DNA of 64,000 nt. Source: Acidobacteriota bacterium. GTDB lineage: Bacteria > Acidobacteriota > Terriglobia > Bryobacterales > Bryobacteraceae. The stretch lies in contig JACQZT010000289.1 of NCBI GenBank assembly GCA_016213755.1, positions 1 to 64,000 of the forward strand, given 5' to 3'. Shown in pieces: positions 52,302-61,238 of the stretch. Made by a program: the position numbers and the translations under genes. The notes under the pieces are model-generated. The model worked only from the letters and a program-made list of their open reading frames with translations, did not search any database and had not been told where the DNA came from. The stretch's first letter is position 1. The number at the start of each line of letters is the position of its first letter.

Positions 52302-53620
52302 GAAGGCCGGCCGCCAGCGCACGATGGGTTTGGGTTCCGCTTCTGCTTGTGGCGGGGAGCGGGGCCCAGGCCGCCGAGCGCCGGCGGGCGCTGATCATCG
52401 ATATCGACGGAGTGCGGCGGGATACGTTCGAGCAGGCCTACCAGGCAGGGACGCTGCCCAATTTCCAGCGCATTTTGGGCGGGGCGCTGTGGTACGACCG
52501 CGCCGAGTCGGTGCTGCCGACGGTGACCATGGCCGCGCAGTCGTCCATCTTCACCGGCTCGGCGCCGGCCTGGCACGGGATTCCGGGCAATAGCTGGTTC
52601 GACCGCACGACGGGCCGGCTCTACGACTACGTCAGCGCGGGCACGGCGCCGTGCCTGTATGCTTTCACGCTGTTCGGAGGCGGAGAATGCCGCGAGGGCC
52701 TGTTGAACCGGCACCTGCTGGCCGGAACGCTGTACGAAGCCGCCGCCACGGCGGGGCTGACCAGCGCGGTGGTCTTTCACCCTGTCTGGCGCGGCGCGAC
52801 GCGCGCCGTGCTGCCCTCTCTCACCGACGGGCTGACGCTGCTGGATGGCAACGGCCTGAACTTCGAGGCCTTCGACCGCATGATGGCCCAGCGCGCGGCG
52901 AACTTCGTGGCCTTCGAGGAGCGGACCGATATCCTGACCGTGTATTTCACGGGCGCGGACGAAATCGCGCACGGCCACGGTATCGCGGCCCAGCCGCCCT
53001 ATCTGGCCACTGTGGTGGACCCGCTGGTAGGCCGCCTGGCCGATGCCCTGGATGCGCGGGACCGCGACTGGCTGGCGTCGGCGATGATCGTCGTCACCTC
53101 CGATCACGGGCGCACGGACGCCGCGGCGAACCCGGAAGACCGGACGCTGAGCCGGGACCTGGCCGCCGCCCTCGGCCGCGCCGGCTTTGCAGAAGGCCAG
53201 TTCCGGGTGGCGGCCAATGGCGGCATGGCGTACGTCTATCTGAAAAACGGAGAGGAATGGGAGGCGATGCCCGCTCCGGAAACCGTGGACGCGGTTCGGC
53301 GCGAGATTCTGGCAGACCCTTTGCTGGCCAAGCTGGTGCTGGAGATCCGCGTGCGGCAGTCGAGCGATTCGGCGCGCTGGGGCGACCTGAGCGTGTTTCT
53401 GAAACCGAGCCACTACTTCGGCAACACCGGCGCCGGGTCGCACCACGGAAACGCCGACATTTTGGACCTTTCGGTGCCGCTGGTGGTGGTGCGTCCGGGT
53501 GGCCCCGCCGGCCATACCTCGCTGGAGGCCCGCATCACGCAGGTCGCTGGGACGGTGGCCGAGTACCTGGGGTTCCCGCTCGGCGGCGCCGAGCCGGCGC
53601 TGCCGGTCCCGCCCACCTGA
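52298..53620 (+). CDS. Alkaline phosphatase family protein (type I phosphodiesterase/nucleotide pyrophosphatase)
   Basis: RRALIIDIDGVRRDTFEQAYQAGTLPNFQRIL; ESVLPTVTMAAQSSIFTGSAPAWHGIPGNSWFDRTTG; MIVVTSDHGRTDA. Confidence 0.92.
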   Translation: MRRPAASARWVWVPLLLVAGSGAQAAERRRALIIDIDGVRRDTFEQAYQAGTLPNFQRILGGALWYDRAESVLPTVTMAAQSSIFTGSAPAWHGIPGNSWFDRTTGRLYDYVSAGTAPCLYAFTLFGGGECREGLLNRHLLAGTLYEAAATAGLTSAVVFHPVWRGATRAVLPSLTDGLTLLDGNGLNFEAFDRMMAQRAANFVAFEERTDILTVYFTGADEIAHGHGIAAQPPYLATVVDPLVGRLADALDARDRDWLASAMIVVTSDHGRTDAAANPEDRTLSRDLAAALGRAGFAEGQFRVAANGGMAYVYLKNGEEWEAMPAPETVDAVRREILADPLLAKLVLEIRVRQSSDSARWGDLSVFLKPSHYFGNTGAGSHHGNADILDLSVPLVVVRPGGPAGHTSLEARITQVAGTVAEYLGFPLGGAEPALPVPPT

Positions 53621-53689
53621 CAGCTCACCGGCGCGCGCGCCGGGAGCGCGTGCAAGTAACGGAAAGGGTCCGAACCTTCGGTTCAATTG

Positions 53690-53763
53690 GCCGCGAATAA
53701 ACGCGAATGAACGCGAATAAGAAATCAAATCTTTATTCGCGTTCATTCGCGTTTATTCGCGGC
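53690..53763. repeat. Perfect 31-bp inverted repeat built from CGCGAATRAA units
   Basis: gccgcgaataaacgcgaatgaacgcgaataa - 12 nt - ttattcgcgttcattcgcgtttattcgcggc, arms 53690-53720 and 53733-53763. Confidence 0.9.
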
Positions 53764-53780
53764 TCAATCATTCCCCCTTC

Positions 53781-53855
53781 CGTGGGATAAGACTCCGTCT
53801 TGTCCAGCCGGCCGCCGGCTCGCGGCGGGGGACAAGTCGGGAGACTTATCCCACG
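53781..53855. repeat. Imperfect inverted repeat with nested palindrome
   Basis: cgtgggataagactccgtcttgtcc ... ggacaagtcgggagacttatcccacg, with inner AGCCGGC-c-GCCGGCT at 53806-53820. Confidence 0.75.
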
Positions 53856-53863
53856 AGGAGACT

Positions 53864-53891
53864 CGAGTTTCCGGACTGTCCCCGAAACTCG
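53864..53891. repeat. Short inverted repeat containing ACTGTCCCCG
   Basis: cgagtttc-cggactgtcccc-gaaactcg. Confidence 0.55.
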
Positions 53892-53990
53892 GTGTCGTGC
53901 AGGGGAATCCCAGAAATGGACAGGGGCGCTTACGCTGAGGCAACAGAATCAGCGAATTGCGGGTGGAACCGAAATTGCACATCCAACGCT

Positions 53991-56453
53991 GTGCGGACTC
54001 TTTGGCGGGATTTGCGCTACGGCGCGCGCGGTTTGTGGAACAACCCGGGATTCACGGCGGTGGCCGTATTCACCCTGGCGCTGGGTATCGCCGCCAACAC
54101 CACGGTCTTCAGTTGGATGGACACGGTGCTGTTGCGCCCGTTGCCGGGCGTCGCCGGCGGCGACCGGTTGGTGGTCTTCGAAACCATCCAGCCCAGCGGC
54201 GAGGGCCGCAACACCTCCTGGCTCGACTACCGCGACTACCGCGACAACCTGAAGCTGATTTCAGGGCTGGCCCTGGGGTTGCAGCCCAACTCCTTCAGCC
54301 TGGGCGAAGGAGAGCGCGCCGAGCGCGTGTGGGGCGAGCTGGTGTCGGGCAACTACTTCGACGTGCTGGGGGTCAAGCCGTTCCTGGGCCGTTTCTTTTC
54401 ACCCGAAGAGCAGGGCGACAAGCCCGGGGCGTACCCCGTGGTCGTGATCGGTCACCGCCTGTGGAGCAACCGTTTCAACTCGGATCGCGGAGTCGTCGGC
54501 CGGACGGTGCGCGTGAACCGGCGCGAGCTGACCATCGTCGGCGTTGCGCCCCCGGAATTCCGCGGCATGGCCCGCGGCCTGTTGTTCGAAATGTGGGCGC
54601 CGCTGATGATGGGTCCGCAACTGAACCTGGTCGCCCAAACGACGCTCGACAACCGCCGGTCGAGGGGCATCAATGCCATGGCCCGCCTGAGGCCCGGCAC
54701 ACCGATCGAGCAAGCGCGGGCGGAGGTGGCATCCGTGGCGCGGCGCCTGGCGGCGGCCTACCCCGATACCAACCAGGGCTTTGGCGCCACTTTGGTGCGG
54801 GAAGAGAACTCCCTGGGCAGCGCACGGAACCGGCTGCGCGCGCCGCTCCGGATTCTGCTGGCAATGTGCTTCGTGGTGCTGCTGATCGCCTGCGTCAACG
54901 TCGCCAACCTGCTGCTGGCTCGCGCCATCGCGCGGCAGAAGGAGTTCAGTATTCGCCTGGCCCTGGGCGCCGGGCGGGTCCGGCTGGCGCGGCAACTGCT
55001 GACCGAGGCTCTGCTGCTGGCCGGTCTGGGGGCGGTGACCGGCGTGCCGCTGGCGATGTGGCTGGCGGACGGGCTTCCCTATCTCGTGCCTCGCCTCATC
55101 GGCACTCCCGTGGGCCTGGACTTTCGGGTCAGCGGCGCGGCGCTCGGTTTCACCATTCTGGTCTGTGGCGCCGCGTCCCTGCTGGCCGGCATCTCGCCCG
55201 CGCTGTACGCCGCCCGGCGCAATGTGAACGAAGGCCTGAAAGAGAATGGACGCAGCGGAACTTCGGGGACGCGCTCGCATGCTCTGCGCAACCTCAGCGT
55301 GGTTTCGGAAGTCGCGCTGGCGCTGGTGGCGCTGGTCGGCGCGGGACTTTTTGCGAAGAGTTTTCGCAACTCCCGGGCCATCCATCCCGGTTTCGACGCC
55401 CAAAACGTGACCGTTTCGCGCTTCTACCTTTCCGCGGCGGGCTACACGGGCGACCGGCAGAAGCAGTTCTGCGCGCAACTGCGCGAGCGCCTCGAGGCGG
55501 CGCCGGGCGTGTCGGCGGCGAGTTACGCGGACACCATTCCGCTTGGCTTCGGTCTGGGGCCGGGCGCCGGTCTGGAGATCGAGGGCTATCTGCCGGCCCG
55601 GAGCGAAGACATGGTCGTGTCGCGCACCTTGGTCGCGCCCGGGTACTTCGGCCTGATGCGCATCCCGCTGCTCAACGGCCGCGACTTCACCGCGCGGGAC
55701 GATGCGAACGCCCCTCCGGTGATGATCGTCAACCAGGCCTTTGCCCGCCGCTTCTTCGCGGGCCGGGATCCGGTGGGACGCAAGGTGCGCGCTTTCGGCA
55801 AATGGCTGACCGTGGCCGGCCTGGTCCAGGACAGCAAGTATTACGATGTAACCGAAAAGCCGCGCCCTTTCTTCTACGCGCCGTTCCAGCAGTTCGGCGC
55901 CTCCCTTCAGGGTTTGGGCGTGGCGTTCTACGTTCGCGCCGCCGGCGACTCCGGCCGGGCTCTGCTGGCGCTGCGCCGGGAAGCGGCGGCCATCGACCCG
56001 GCCGCGGCGGCTTTCGATGCCGTGCCCCTGACGGAGTACATCGAAGCCCCTCTGTTTCCGCAGCGGATTGCGGCGATTCTGCTGACCGCCCTGGGCGCTC
56101 TCTCGCTACTGCTGACGGCAGTGGGCTTGTACAGCGTGATGGCCTACACCGTCAGCCAGCGCATGCACGAGTTCGGCATTCGCATGGCGCTGGGCGTGCA
56201 GCGCCCCAAGCTGCTCGCCATGGTTATAAGGCACGGCATGGTTCTGACGGGAACGGGGCTGGCCGCCGGCATCGTCGCCGCACTGGCCGCCGCGCGCCTC
56301 ATCCAGGGACTGCTGACCGGCGTCGGGGCCGCCGATCCCATGGTGTTCGCCGGCGCCTCGCTGTTTTTGGGCGCCGTGGCCCTGGCGGCGAGTTGCCTGC
56401 CCGCGCGGCGCGCCACCCGGGTCGATCCCGTGGTGGCCCTGCGGCAGCCGTAG
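53991..56453 (+). CDS. ABC transporter permease, acidobacterial duplicated orphan permease (ADOP/MacB-like)
   Basis: VRTLWRDLRYGARGLWNNPGFTAVAVFTLALGIAANTTVFSWMDTVLLRPLPG; two FtsX-like permease regions (LLIACVNVANLLLARAIARQKEFSIRLALGAGR; VGLYSVMAYTVSQRMHEFGIRMALGVQR). The track ORF starts at 53892; GTG 53991 better fits the conserved N-terminus. Confidence 0.92.
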   Translation: MRTLWRDLRYGARGLWNNPGFTAVAVFTLALGIAANTTVFSWMDTVLLRPLPGVAGGDRLVVFETIQPSGEGRNTSWLDYRDYRDNLKLISGLALGLQPNSFSLGEGERAERVWGELVSGNYFDVLGVKPFLGRFFSPEEQGDKPGAYPVVVIGHRLWSNRFNSDRGVVGRTVRVNRRELTIVGVAPPEFRGMARGLLFEMWAPLMMGPQLNLVAQTTLDNRRSRGINAMARLRPGTPIEQARAEVASVARRLAAAYPDTNQGFGATLVREENSLGSARNRLRAPLRILLAMCFVVLLIACVNVANLLLARAIARQKEFSIRLALGAGRVRLARQLLTEALLLAGLGAVTGVPLAMWLADGLPYLVPRLIGTPVGLDFRVSGAALGFTILVCGAASLLAGISPALYAARRNVNEGLKENGRSGTSGTRSHALRNLSVVSEVALALVALVGAGLFAKSFRNSRAIHPGFDAQNVTVSRFYLSAAGYTGDRQKQFCAQLRERLEAAPGVSAASYADTIPLGFGLGPGAGLEIEGYLPARSEDMVVSRTLVAPGYFGLMRIPLLNGRDFTARDDANAPPVMIVNQAFARRFFAGRDPVGRKVRAFGKWLTVAGLVQDSKYYDVTEKPRPFFYAPFQQFGASLQGLGVAFYVRAAGDSGRALLALRREAAAIDPAAAAFDAVPLTEYIEAPLFPQRIAAILLTALGALSLLLTAVGLYSVMAYTVSQRMHEFGIRMALGVQRPKLLAMVIRHGMVLTGTGLAAGIVAALAAARLIQGLLTGVGAADPMVFAGASLFLGAVALAASCLPARRATRVDPVVALRQP

Positions 56454-56456
56454 CCG

Positions 56457-59400
56457 TCAGAACACCCACTTCGCCGCCAACTGCATGGATCGCGGGGGAT
56501 CGGCTTGGGTGATCGTCCCCCCCGTGAGGGCGTTCACGTTGCCGCTGGGCAACTGGAAGTTGGGGTGATTGAGAAGGTTGAACACCTCCCAGCGGATCTG
56601 CAAGTAGCTCCGCTCGCCGGTGCGGAAGCGCTTGTACAGGCCCAGATTGATGCCCGCCCAGCCGGGCCCGTCGAGAATGTTCCGGCCCGAATTGCCGAAG
56701 TGAAACGCGCCCGCGGGCACTACCGGGAAGGCGCTCAAATCGAACCAGCGCTCCGGCGTGGGGTTCGGTAGCGTGCCTTTGGCGATCCGGTCCGGGCGGT
56801 TCGCCTCGCCCTGGTCCAGTTGCACATTCGACGTCTTGGCCGTAAACGGCTGGCCGGTGTAGGCGCGCCCGGAACCCGTCAACTGCCATCCGCGCAGCCA
56901 CCGTGTCCGCCGGAAGGGGAGTTCCCAACTGAAGTTCATGGTCATGGTGTGGCCGGTGTCGAAATCGCTGCGTCCCCGCTCCAACCTCAGGTTGCGCGCG
57001 TCCTGCGCGCCTCCCACGCCGCCGTCGCCGGAGCCCGACAACTGCGAGGCGGCGTCGATGGATTTCGAGTAAACGTAGTTGGCGCGAAAGAAGATGCCGC
57101 GCGCGAAGCGCCGCCTCCAGATCATCATGCCGGCGTTGTAGATCGAGTTCGAGCCGAACGCGTAGAAGTCGATGTCGTTGATGCCCGCGAACGGGCGCGG
57201 AAACGCACCCGTCCCGGAGGGCCGCAAGGCCGGGTCGCGGAACGGCTGGTTCACGTTGTAGCGCCGGCCCAGATGCGTGCCCTTGGACCCCACATAGGCG
57301 ATCTCGATGGCCGTGGCCCTGCCGATTTCGCGTTCGATGGTGAGGTTCCAGCTCTGGAGGTACTGCGGCGGCGGCCGCACCTGGAATCCGGCCGAGTTGG
57401 TGACGCCGTCCAGCACCACGCGGCTGGCGGGGAAGGGACTGGAGAAAGACACCGTCTCGGGATTGGCCGTCTGGCGATTGAAAGTCTGGTTGACGCTGAA
57501 CGGGAAAACGTCGGCCAGGTCCCCGCGCACGGGGTTGGTCAGCGAGACGGCATAAAACACGCCATAGCCGCCGCGGGCCACCATGCGGCCGGTCCCAAAG
57601 GGCCTCCAGGCGAAGCCGAAGCGCGGCGCCAGCATCTTCCAGTTGGCGAAGACGGTCGAACGCGGCAATCCATAGTCTTCGGCATAGCCGATCCGGGCGG
57701 TGAGGCCCGCATCCTGCACGATCTGGTCCAGGCCCGGCAGCGTGTCGCGCTGGGCCAGGACGATCTTGCCGTACTCCGGCACGAAGTTCGCCAGCCGTCC
57801 CTTGCGGTCGTACATGGGCAGGTTGATCTCGTAGCGCAGACCCAGGTTCAGCGTCAGAGCGCGGCCCACGCGCCAGTCGTCCTGCGCGAACAGACCGCCC
57901 AGCCAACTGACCAGTTGCGGATCTGCGCTTCTCACTTTGCGGGTGGCGTTGTTGAGGTAGCCCAGCGTGAAATCGGCGAAGGGATCGTTGGTCCACCGCC
58001 CCAGAAAGTTGAAAGTCCCGCGCATGTTATTCAGCGAGGGCTGGAAGAACTGCATTTGCAGGGCATCGCCGCCGAATTTCCAGATGTGGCGGCTGCGCAC
58101 CAGGGTGACGGTCCCGCCCAGATCCAGGCCGCTGGCCGTGAAGCGCATCGGCTGGTCGGCGGCGTTGCCCAGGGCCGCCAGGTCTCGCACGGTGACGCGC
58201 GGAAAGCCGTGGACTTCCGGGTTCTCCGGGCTGGGCAGTCCCAGACGAGAATTCCAGTCCGTGCCGGACTGCACGGTGCGCGTGCTCTGCGCCTGGCGCG
58301 AGAAGCCCAGCCGAATTTCGTGGATCATGGCCGGGGTCCACACACGAGTCCAACTCACTCCTCCCAGGCTCAAGGCTTCCCGCGTGCGGTTGCCGAACAG
58401 GCCCGCGTCGCTTCCGCTGAAAGGGTTCTGCTGGTTGTTCTGGCGCCGCATGTAGCGGCCCGAGAGATTGTCCTTGTCTGTCAGGCGGTGGTCGATCTTG
58501 CCCAGAAAACTGTCCCACCGGTCGTTGTCGGAACGGTTGGCCCGAAAGTTGTTCACCTGGCCCGGCAAGTCCGGCACGGGGTAGAAGGGCAGAAGGCTGC
58601 GCGAAACGGCGTGCACGCGCGAAGCCGGAATCAGGTTGCCGGGGAAACCCGCGGTCCCCAAGGGATCTTTGAGGCTCACGATCTTGCCCAAGGCCGCATC
58701 TACGGTCTGAGAGAAGTCGCCGGCGCGCTCCAGCTCGGTCGGTACCCGGCCCAGGCGCGTGGCGCCCTGGGCCTGGCGGTAGCTTTCCCAACTGCCGAGG
58801 AAGAACGTCCGGTTGCGCCCGTTGTACAGCCGGGGCAGCCACACCGGCCCGTGCACGGTTCCGCCGAACTGGTTGCGGCGCAAATGAGACTTGCCGGCGT
58901 CGAAGAAGTTCCGCGCGTCGAAGGCGTCGTCGCGCAGGTACTCGAAGAGCGTTCCGTGCAACTGGTTGGTGCCGGTTTTGAGCACCATGGTCATGACGCC
59001 CCCGGCGCGCTGACCGTTTTCGGCCGGATACCCGTTGGTCTGGAGCTTGTACTCCTGCAACGCGTCGATGGGCGGGCGCGCTTGCGCTCCGCCGCCCCGC
59101 ATATTGTTATTGCCGAAGCCGTCGATGAGGAAGGTCGTGTTGTCGGCCCGCGCTCCGTTGATGTTTAGCGCGCTGCCCGAGCCGCCCTGCGACCGGCGCG
59201 CCACTCCGGGAGTCATGAAAGTCAGGTCGTTGAAATCCCGCCCTTCCAGGGGCATCTCGATAATCTCCTGGGTGACGATGACCTCGCCTCGGGAGGCATT
59301 CTCGGTATTGAGCAGCGGCACTTCGGCCCTCACCTCGACCGACTCGGTAACATCCCCGACCGACATCCGGAACTCGAACCGCGCCGTCTGATCCACCTGT

Positions 59401-59666
59401 AATTCAAATTCGGTCTCGTGGATCTTTTTGAACCCCGGCTTTTCGCCCAGCAGTTCGTAGATCCCCGGCGCCAGGTTGGTGACGGCGAACTCGCCGTCGG
59501 TTCCGGTGGCCGTGGTCCGCCACGCTCCCGTGTTGATGTTGCGAATCCGGACGGTGACTTCCGGCAGCGAGGCCCGGCTGGCATCCTCGAAGCGCCCTGC
59601 GACCGTCGCGGTGGGCGCCTGTCCCCAGGCGGCCGCCGCCAGTGCGAGACAGCAAAGCACGCGCAT
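56457..59666 (-). CDS. TonB-dependent receptor, Oar-like
   Basis: MRVLCCLALAAAAWGQAPTATVAGRFEDASRASLPEVTVRIRNINTGAWRTTATGTDGEFAVTNLAPGIYELL; NINGARADNTTFLIDGFGNNNMRGGG plug; C-term PRSMQLAAKWVF. Confidence 0.93.
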   Translation of the reverse strand: MRVLCCLALAAAAWGQAPTATVAGRFEDASRASLPEVTVRIRNINTGAWRTTATGTDGEFAVTNLAPGIYELLGEKPGFKKIHETEFELQVDQTARFEFRMSVGDVTESVEVRAEVPLLNTENASRGEVIVTQEIIEMPLEGRDFNDLTFMTPGVARRSQGGSGSALNINGARADNTTFLIDGFGNNNMRGGGAQARPPIDALQEYKLQTNGYPAENGQRAGGVMTMVLKTGTNQLHGTLFEYLRDDAFDARNFFDAGKSHLRRNQFGGTVHGPVWLPRLYNGRNRTFFLGSWESYRQAQGATRLGRVPTELERAGDFSQTVDAALGKIVSLKDPLGTAGFPGNLIPASRVHAVSRSLLPFYPVPDLPGQVNNFRANRSDNDRWDSFLGKIDHRLTDKDNLSGRYMRRQNNQQNPFSGSDAGLFGNRTREALSLGGVSWTRVWTPAMIHEIRLGFSRQAQSTRTVQSGTDWNSRLGLPSPENPEVHGFPRVTVRDLAALGNAADQPMRFTASGLDLGGTVTLVRSRHIWKFGGDALQMQFFQPSLNNMRGTFNFLGRWTNDPFADFTLGYLNNATRKVRSADPQLVSWLGGLFAQDDWRVGRALTLNLGLRYEINLPMYDRKGRLANFVPEYGKIVLAQRDTLPGLDQIVQDAGLTARIGYAEDYGLPRSTVFANWKMLAPRFGFAWRPFGTGRMVARGGYGVFYAVSLTNPVRGDLADVFPFSVNQTFNRQTANPETVSFSSPFPASRVVLDGVTNSAGFQVRPPPQYLQSWNLTIEREIGRATAIEIAYVGSKGTHLGRRYNVNQPFRDPALRPSGTGAFPRPFAGINDIDFYAFGSNSIYNAGMMIWRRRFARGIFFRANYVYSKSIDAASQLSGSGDGGVGGAQDARNLRLERGRSDFDTGHTMTMNFSWELPFRRTRWLRGWQLTGSGRAYTGQPFTAKTSNVQLDQGEANRPDRIAKGTLPNPTPERWFDLSAFPVVPAGAFHFGNSGRNILDGPGWAGINLGLYKRFRTGERSYLQIRWEVFNLLNHPNFQLPSGNVNALTGGTITQADPPRSMQLAAKWVF

Positions 59667-59670
59667 GGAT

Positions 59671-61065
59671 TCACTCCTTCTTGACCGGCTGGGCAAGCTC
59701 CAGCGCTCCCAGGTCGGGCTTGCCGTCGTCGGGACGTTCCTCCCCGCGCTGGTGCCTGACGTACTGGCTCTTCAGCGGCAGGTCGGCCAGGGCGACGGCG
59801 GTGTCCACGCAGGCCGACTCGGCCGTCAGCCCGAAATCCCGCTCGCCCGGGTCGGCGAAGCCGGGCGAATCGCTTGTGATCCAGGTTCCATCGTCGTCGA
59901 TCACGCCGTCCAGTTTGCTGAACGTGGCGACCCAGCCCGGCATGCCCCAGTTGCGGCCGACCCGCAGCAGGCCGCTCGAATCCACCAGCGACAGCGTCTT
60001 CCCGCCCGCGGACACGTAGAAGATGTTGTTGCTCGCCTCGCAGCTCTCTTCGTTGGTGGACAGCCGGAACAGCGTGGTGCGGTCGGTGCGGGTCGAAACG
60101 ATGGTGTTGTGGTAAAAGAACAGCGTGCCTTTCCGGAAGTTCCGACTCGAACCGCTGTCGCCGCCGTAGTGCACAATCTGGCGATTGCCTTCGTCGGGCG
60201 GTTCCAGAAGCAGGTTGCCGTACACGTGCGTGGCGCTGTACCGCGGGCTGGCCAACAGCGGCTCGGCACCGGCGTCGACCAGGTCGAGCTGCCGGTTTCC
60301 GCCCTCGATCCAGTTGTAGCGCACCACCAGGCCCGCCGAGCGGTCCTTCAGGTTGTTGCCCAGCGCGCCCGCGCGCAGACGGCCGTAACGGTTGAACTGA
60401 AAGACGATTCCCAGCGCCTCGGTGTAGCTGTTGTGCTCGTAGAGGCTGCCTGCATTGCCGTTGTCGAAGACCAAGTTGCTGTCGACCAGCACGTCGCGGG
60501 TGGCCGCCGCGTTGCTGGAGCCGATGAACAGGCCGTTGCCGCAGTCCCGCAAAATGCAGTTGCGAATGGTGAGATGCTCCCCTTTCTCGACATAGACGGC
60601 GGCGGCGTTGAGGGCGTAGGTCTGCGTCGCGCCGTAGCGGTCCGTGAACTGGTAGGACGGCCGGGCGCTGCGAATCTCCAGGTTCTCGATCGCCACGTAG
60701 CCGGGCATAAGGTCGGCCGGCACGTTGGCCCCGCCGATCTTGATCACGCCCCGCGCCTCGTTCCAGTAGTTGAGCGGCGCGGGTGTCAGGGCCTGGTCGC
60801 CGCTCACCACCGGCAACTGGCCTTCGGGCCCCGGCACGCCGCGGACGGTAATGGGCGCGTCTTCGGCGCCCTGCCGGCAGATCACCCACTTCTCCCGGTA
60901 CGGTTCCGGCCGCCAGTGAATCAGCACCGTGTCTCCGGGTTGAAGCGCGGCCCAGGGAGCCAGGCCGATGGCCTCGAAGGTCTTGCCGGGGCCGACTTCG
61001 TACACCTCGGCCGCCGCACACAGCGACAGCCCCAACAGCAGACTCACGCCCGCGAAACGTCGCAT
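59671..61065 (-). CDS. Secreted right-handed parallel beta-helix protein
   Basis: Signal peptide MRRFAGVSLLLGLSLCAAAEVYEVGPGKTFEAIGLAPWAALQPGDTVLIHWRPEPYREKWVI; VYVEKGEHLTIRNCILRDCGNGLFIGSSN; ends GKPDLGALELAQPVKKE. Confidence 0.85.
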   Translation of the reverse strand: MRRFAGVSLLLGLSLCAAAEVYEVGPGKTFEAIGLAPWAALQPGDTVLIHWRPEPYREKWVICRQGAEDAPITVRGVPGPEGQLPVVSGDQALTPAPLNYWNEARGVIKIGGANVPADLMPGYVAIENLEIRSARPSYQFTDRYGATQTYALNAAAVYVEKGEHLTIRNCILRDCGNGLFIGSSNAAATRDVLVDSNLVFDNGNAGSLYEHNSYTEALGIVFQFNRYGRLRAGALGNNLKDRSAGLVVRYNWIEGGNRQLDLVDAGAEPLLASPRYSATHVYGNLLLEPPDEGNRQIVHYGGDSGSSRNFRKGTLFFYHNTIVSTRTDRTTLFRLSTNEESCEASNNIFYVSAGGKTLSLVDSSGLLRVGRNWGMPGWVATFSKLDGVIDDDGTWITSDSPGFADPGERDFGLTAESACVDTAVALADLPLKSQYVRHQRGEERPDDGKPDLGALELAQPVKKE

Positions 61066-61106
61066 ACCCGCAATTCCCGCGCCGCCGGATGGCAGCCGTG
61101 CCGGAG

Positions 61107-61165
61107 TACAATCGGTCGCATGGTATCACAAAGCCGCCCTGCTTTCCCGCCGCCGGCCGCGGACG
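61107..61165 (+). pseudogene. Decayed duplicate of the promoter/start region of the DUF362 gene at 62349
   Basis: tacaatcggtcgcatggtatcacaaagccgcc vs tacaatcggtcccatggtgtcacacagccgcc at 62336 (29/32 identical); weaker ungapped similarity continues to ggccgcgg. Confidence 0.55.
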
Positions 61166-61175
61166 TCACGAGGAT

Positions 61176-61197
61176 GTAAGGATTCCGTAAGGATTCC
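61176..61197 (+). promoter_or_regulatory. Tandem 11-bp direct repeat GTAAGGATTCC x2, candidate OmpR/PhoB-type operator
   Basis: gtaaggattcc|gtaaggattcc followed by degenerate agaaggacttt; 42 nt before the ATG at 61239. Confidence 0.5.
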
Positions 61198-61238
61198 AGA
61201 AGGACTTTCGGACGCGCCGGCGGCTAGTTTCAAGGAAT

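Noticed and set aside
56820-59168. 782-aa plus-strand ORF opposite the third TonB receptor
   Set aside because: Compositional shadow ORF with no recognisable motifs.
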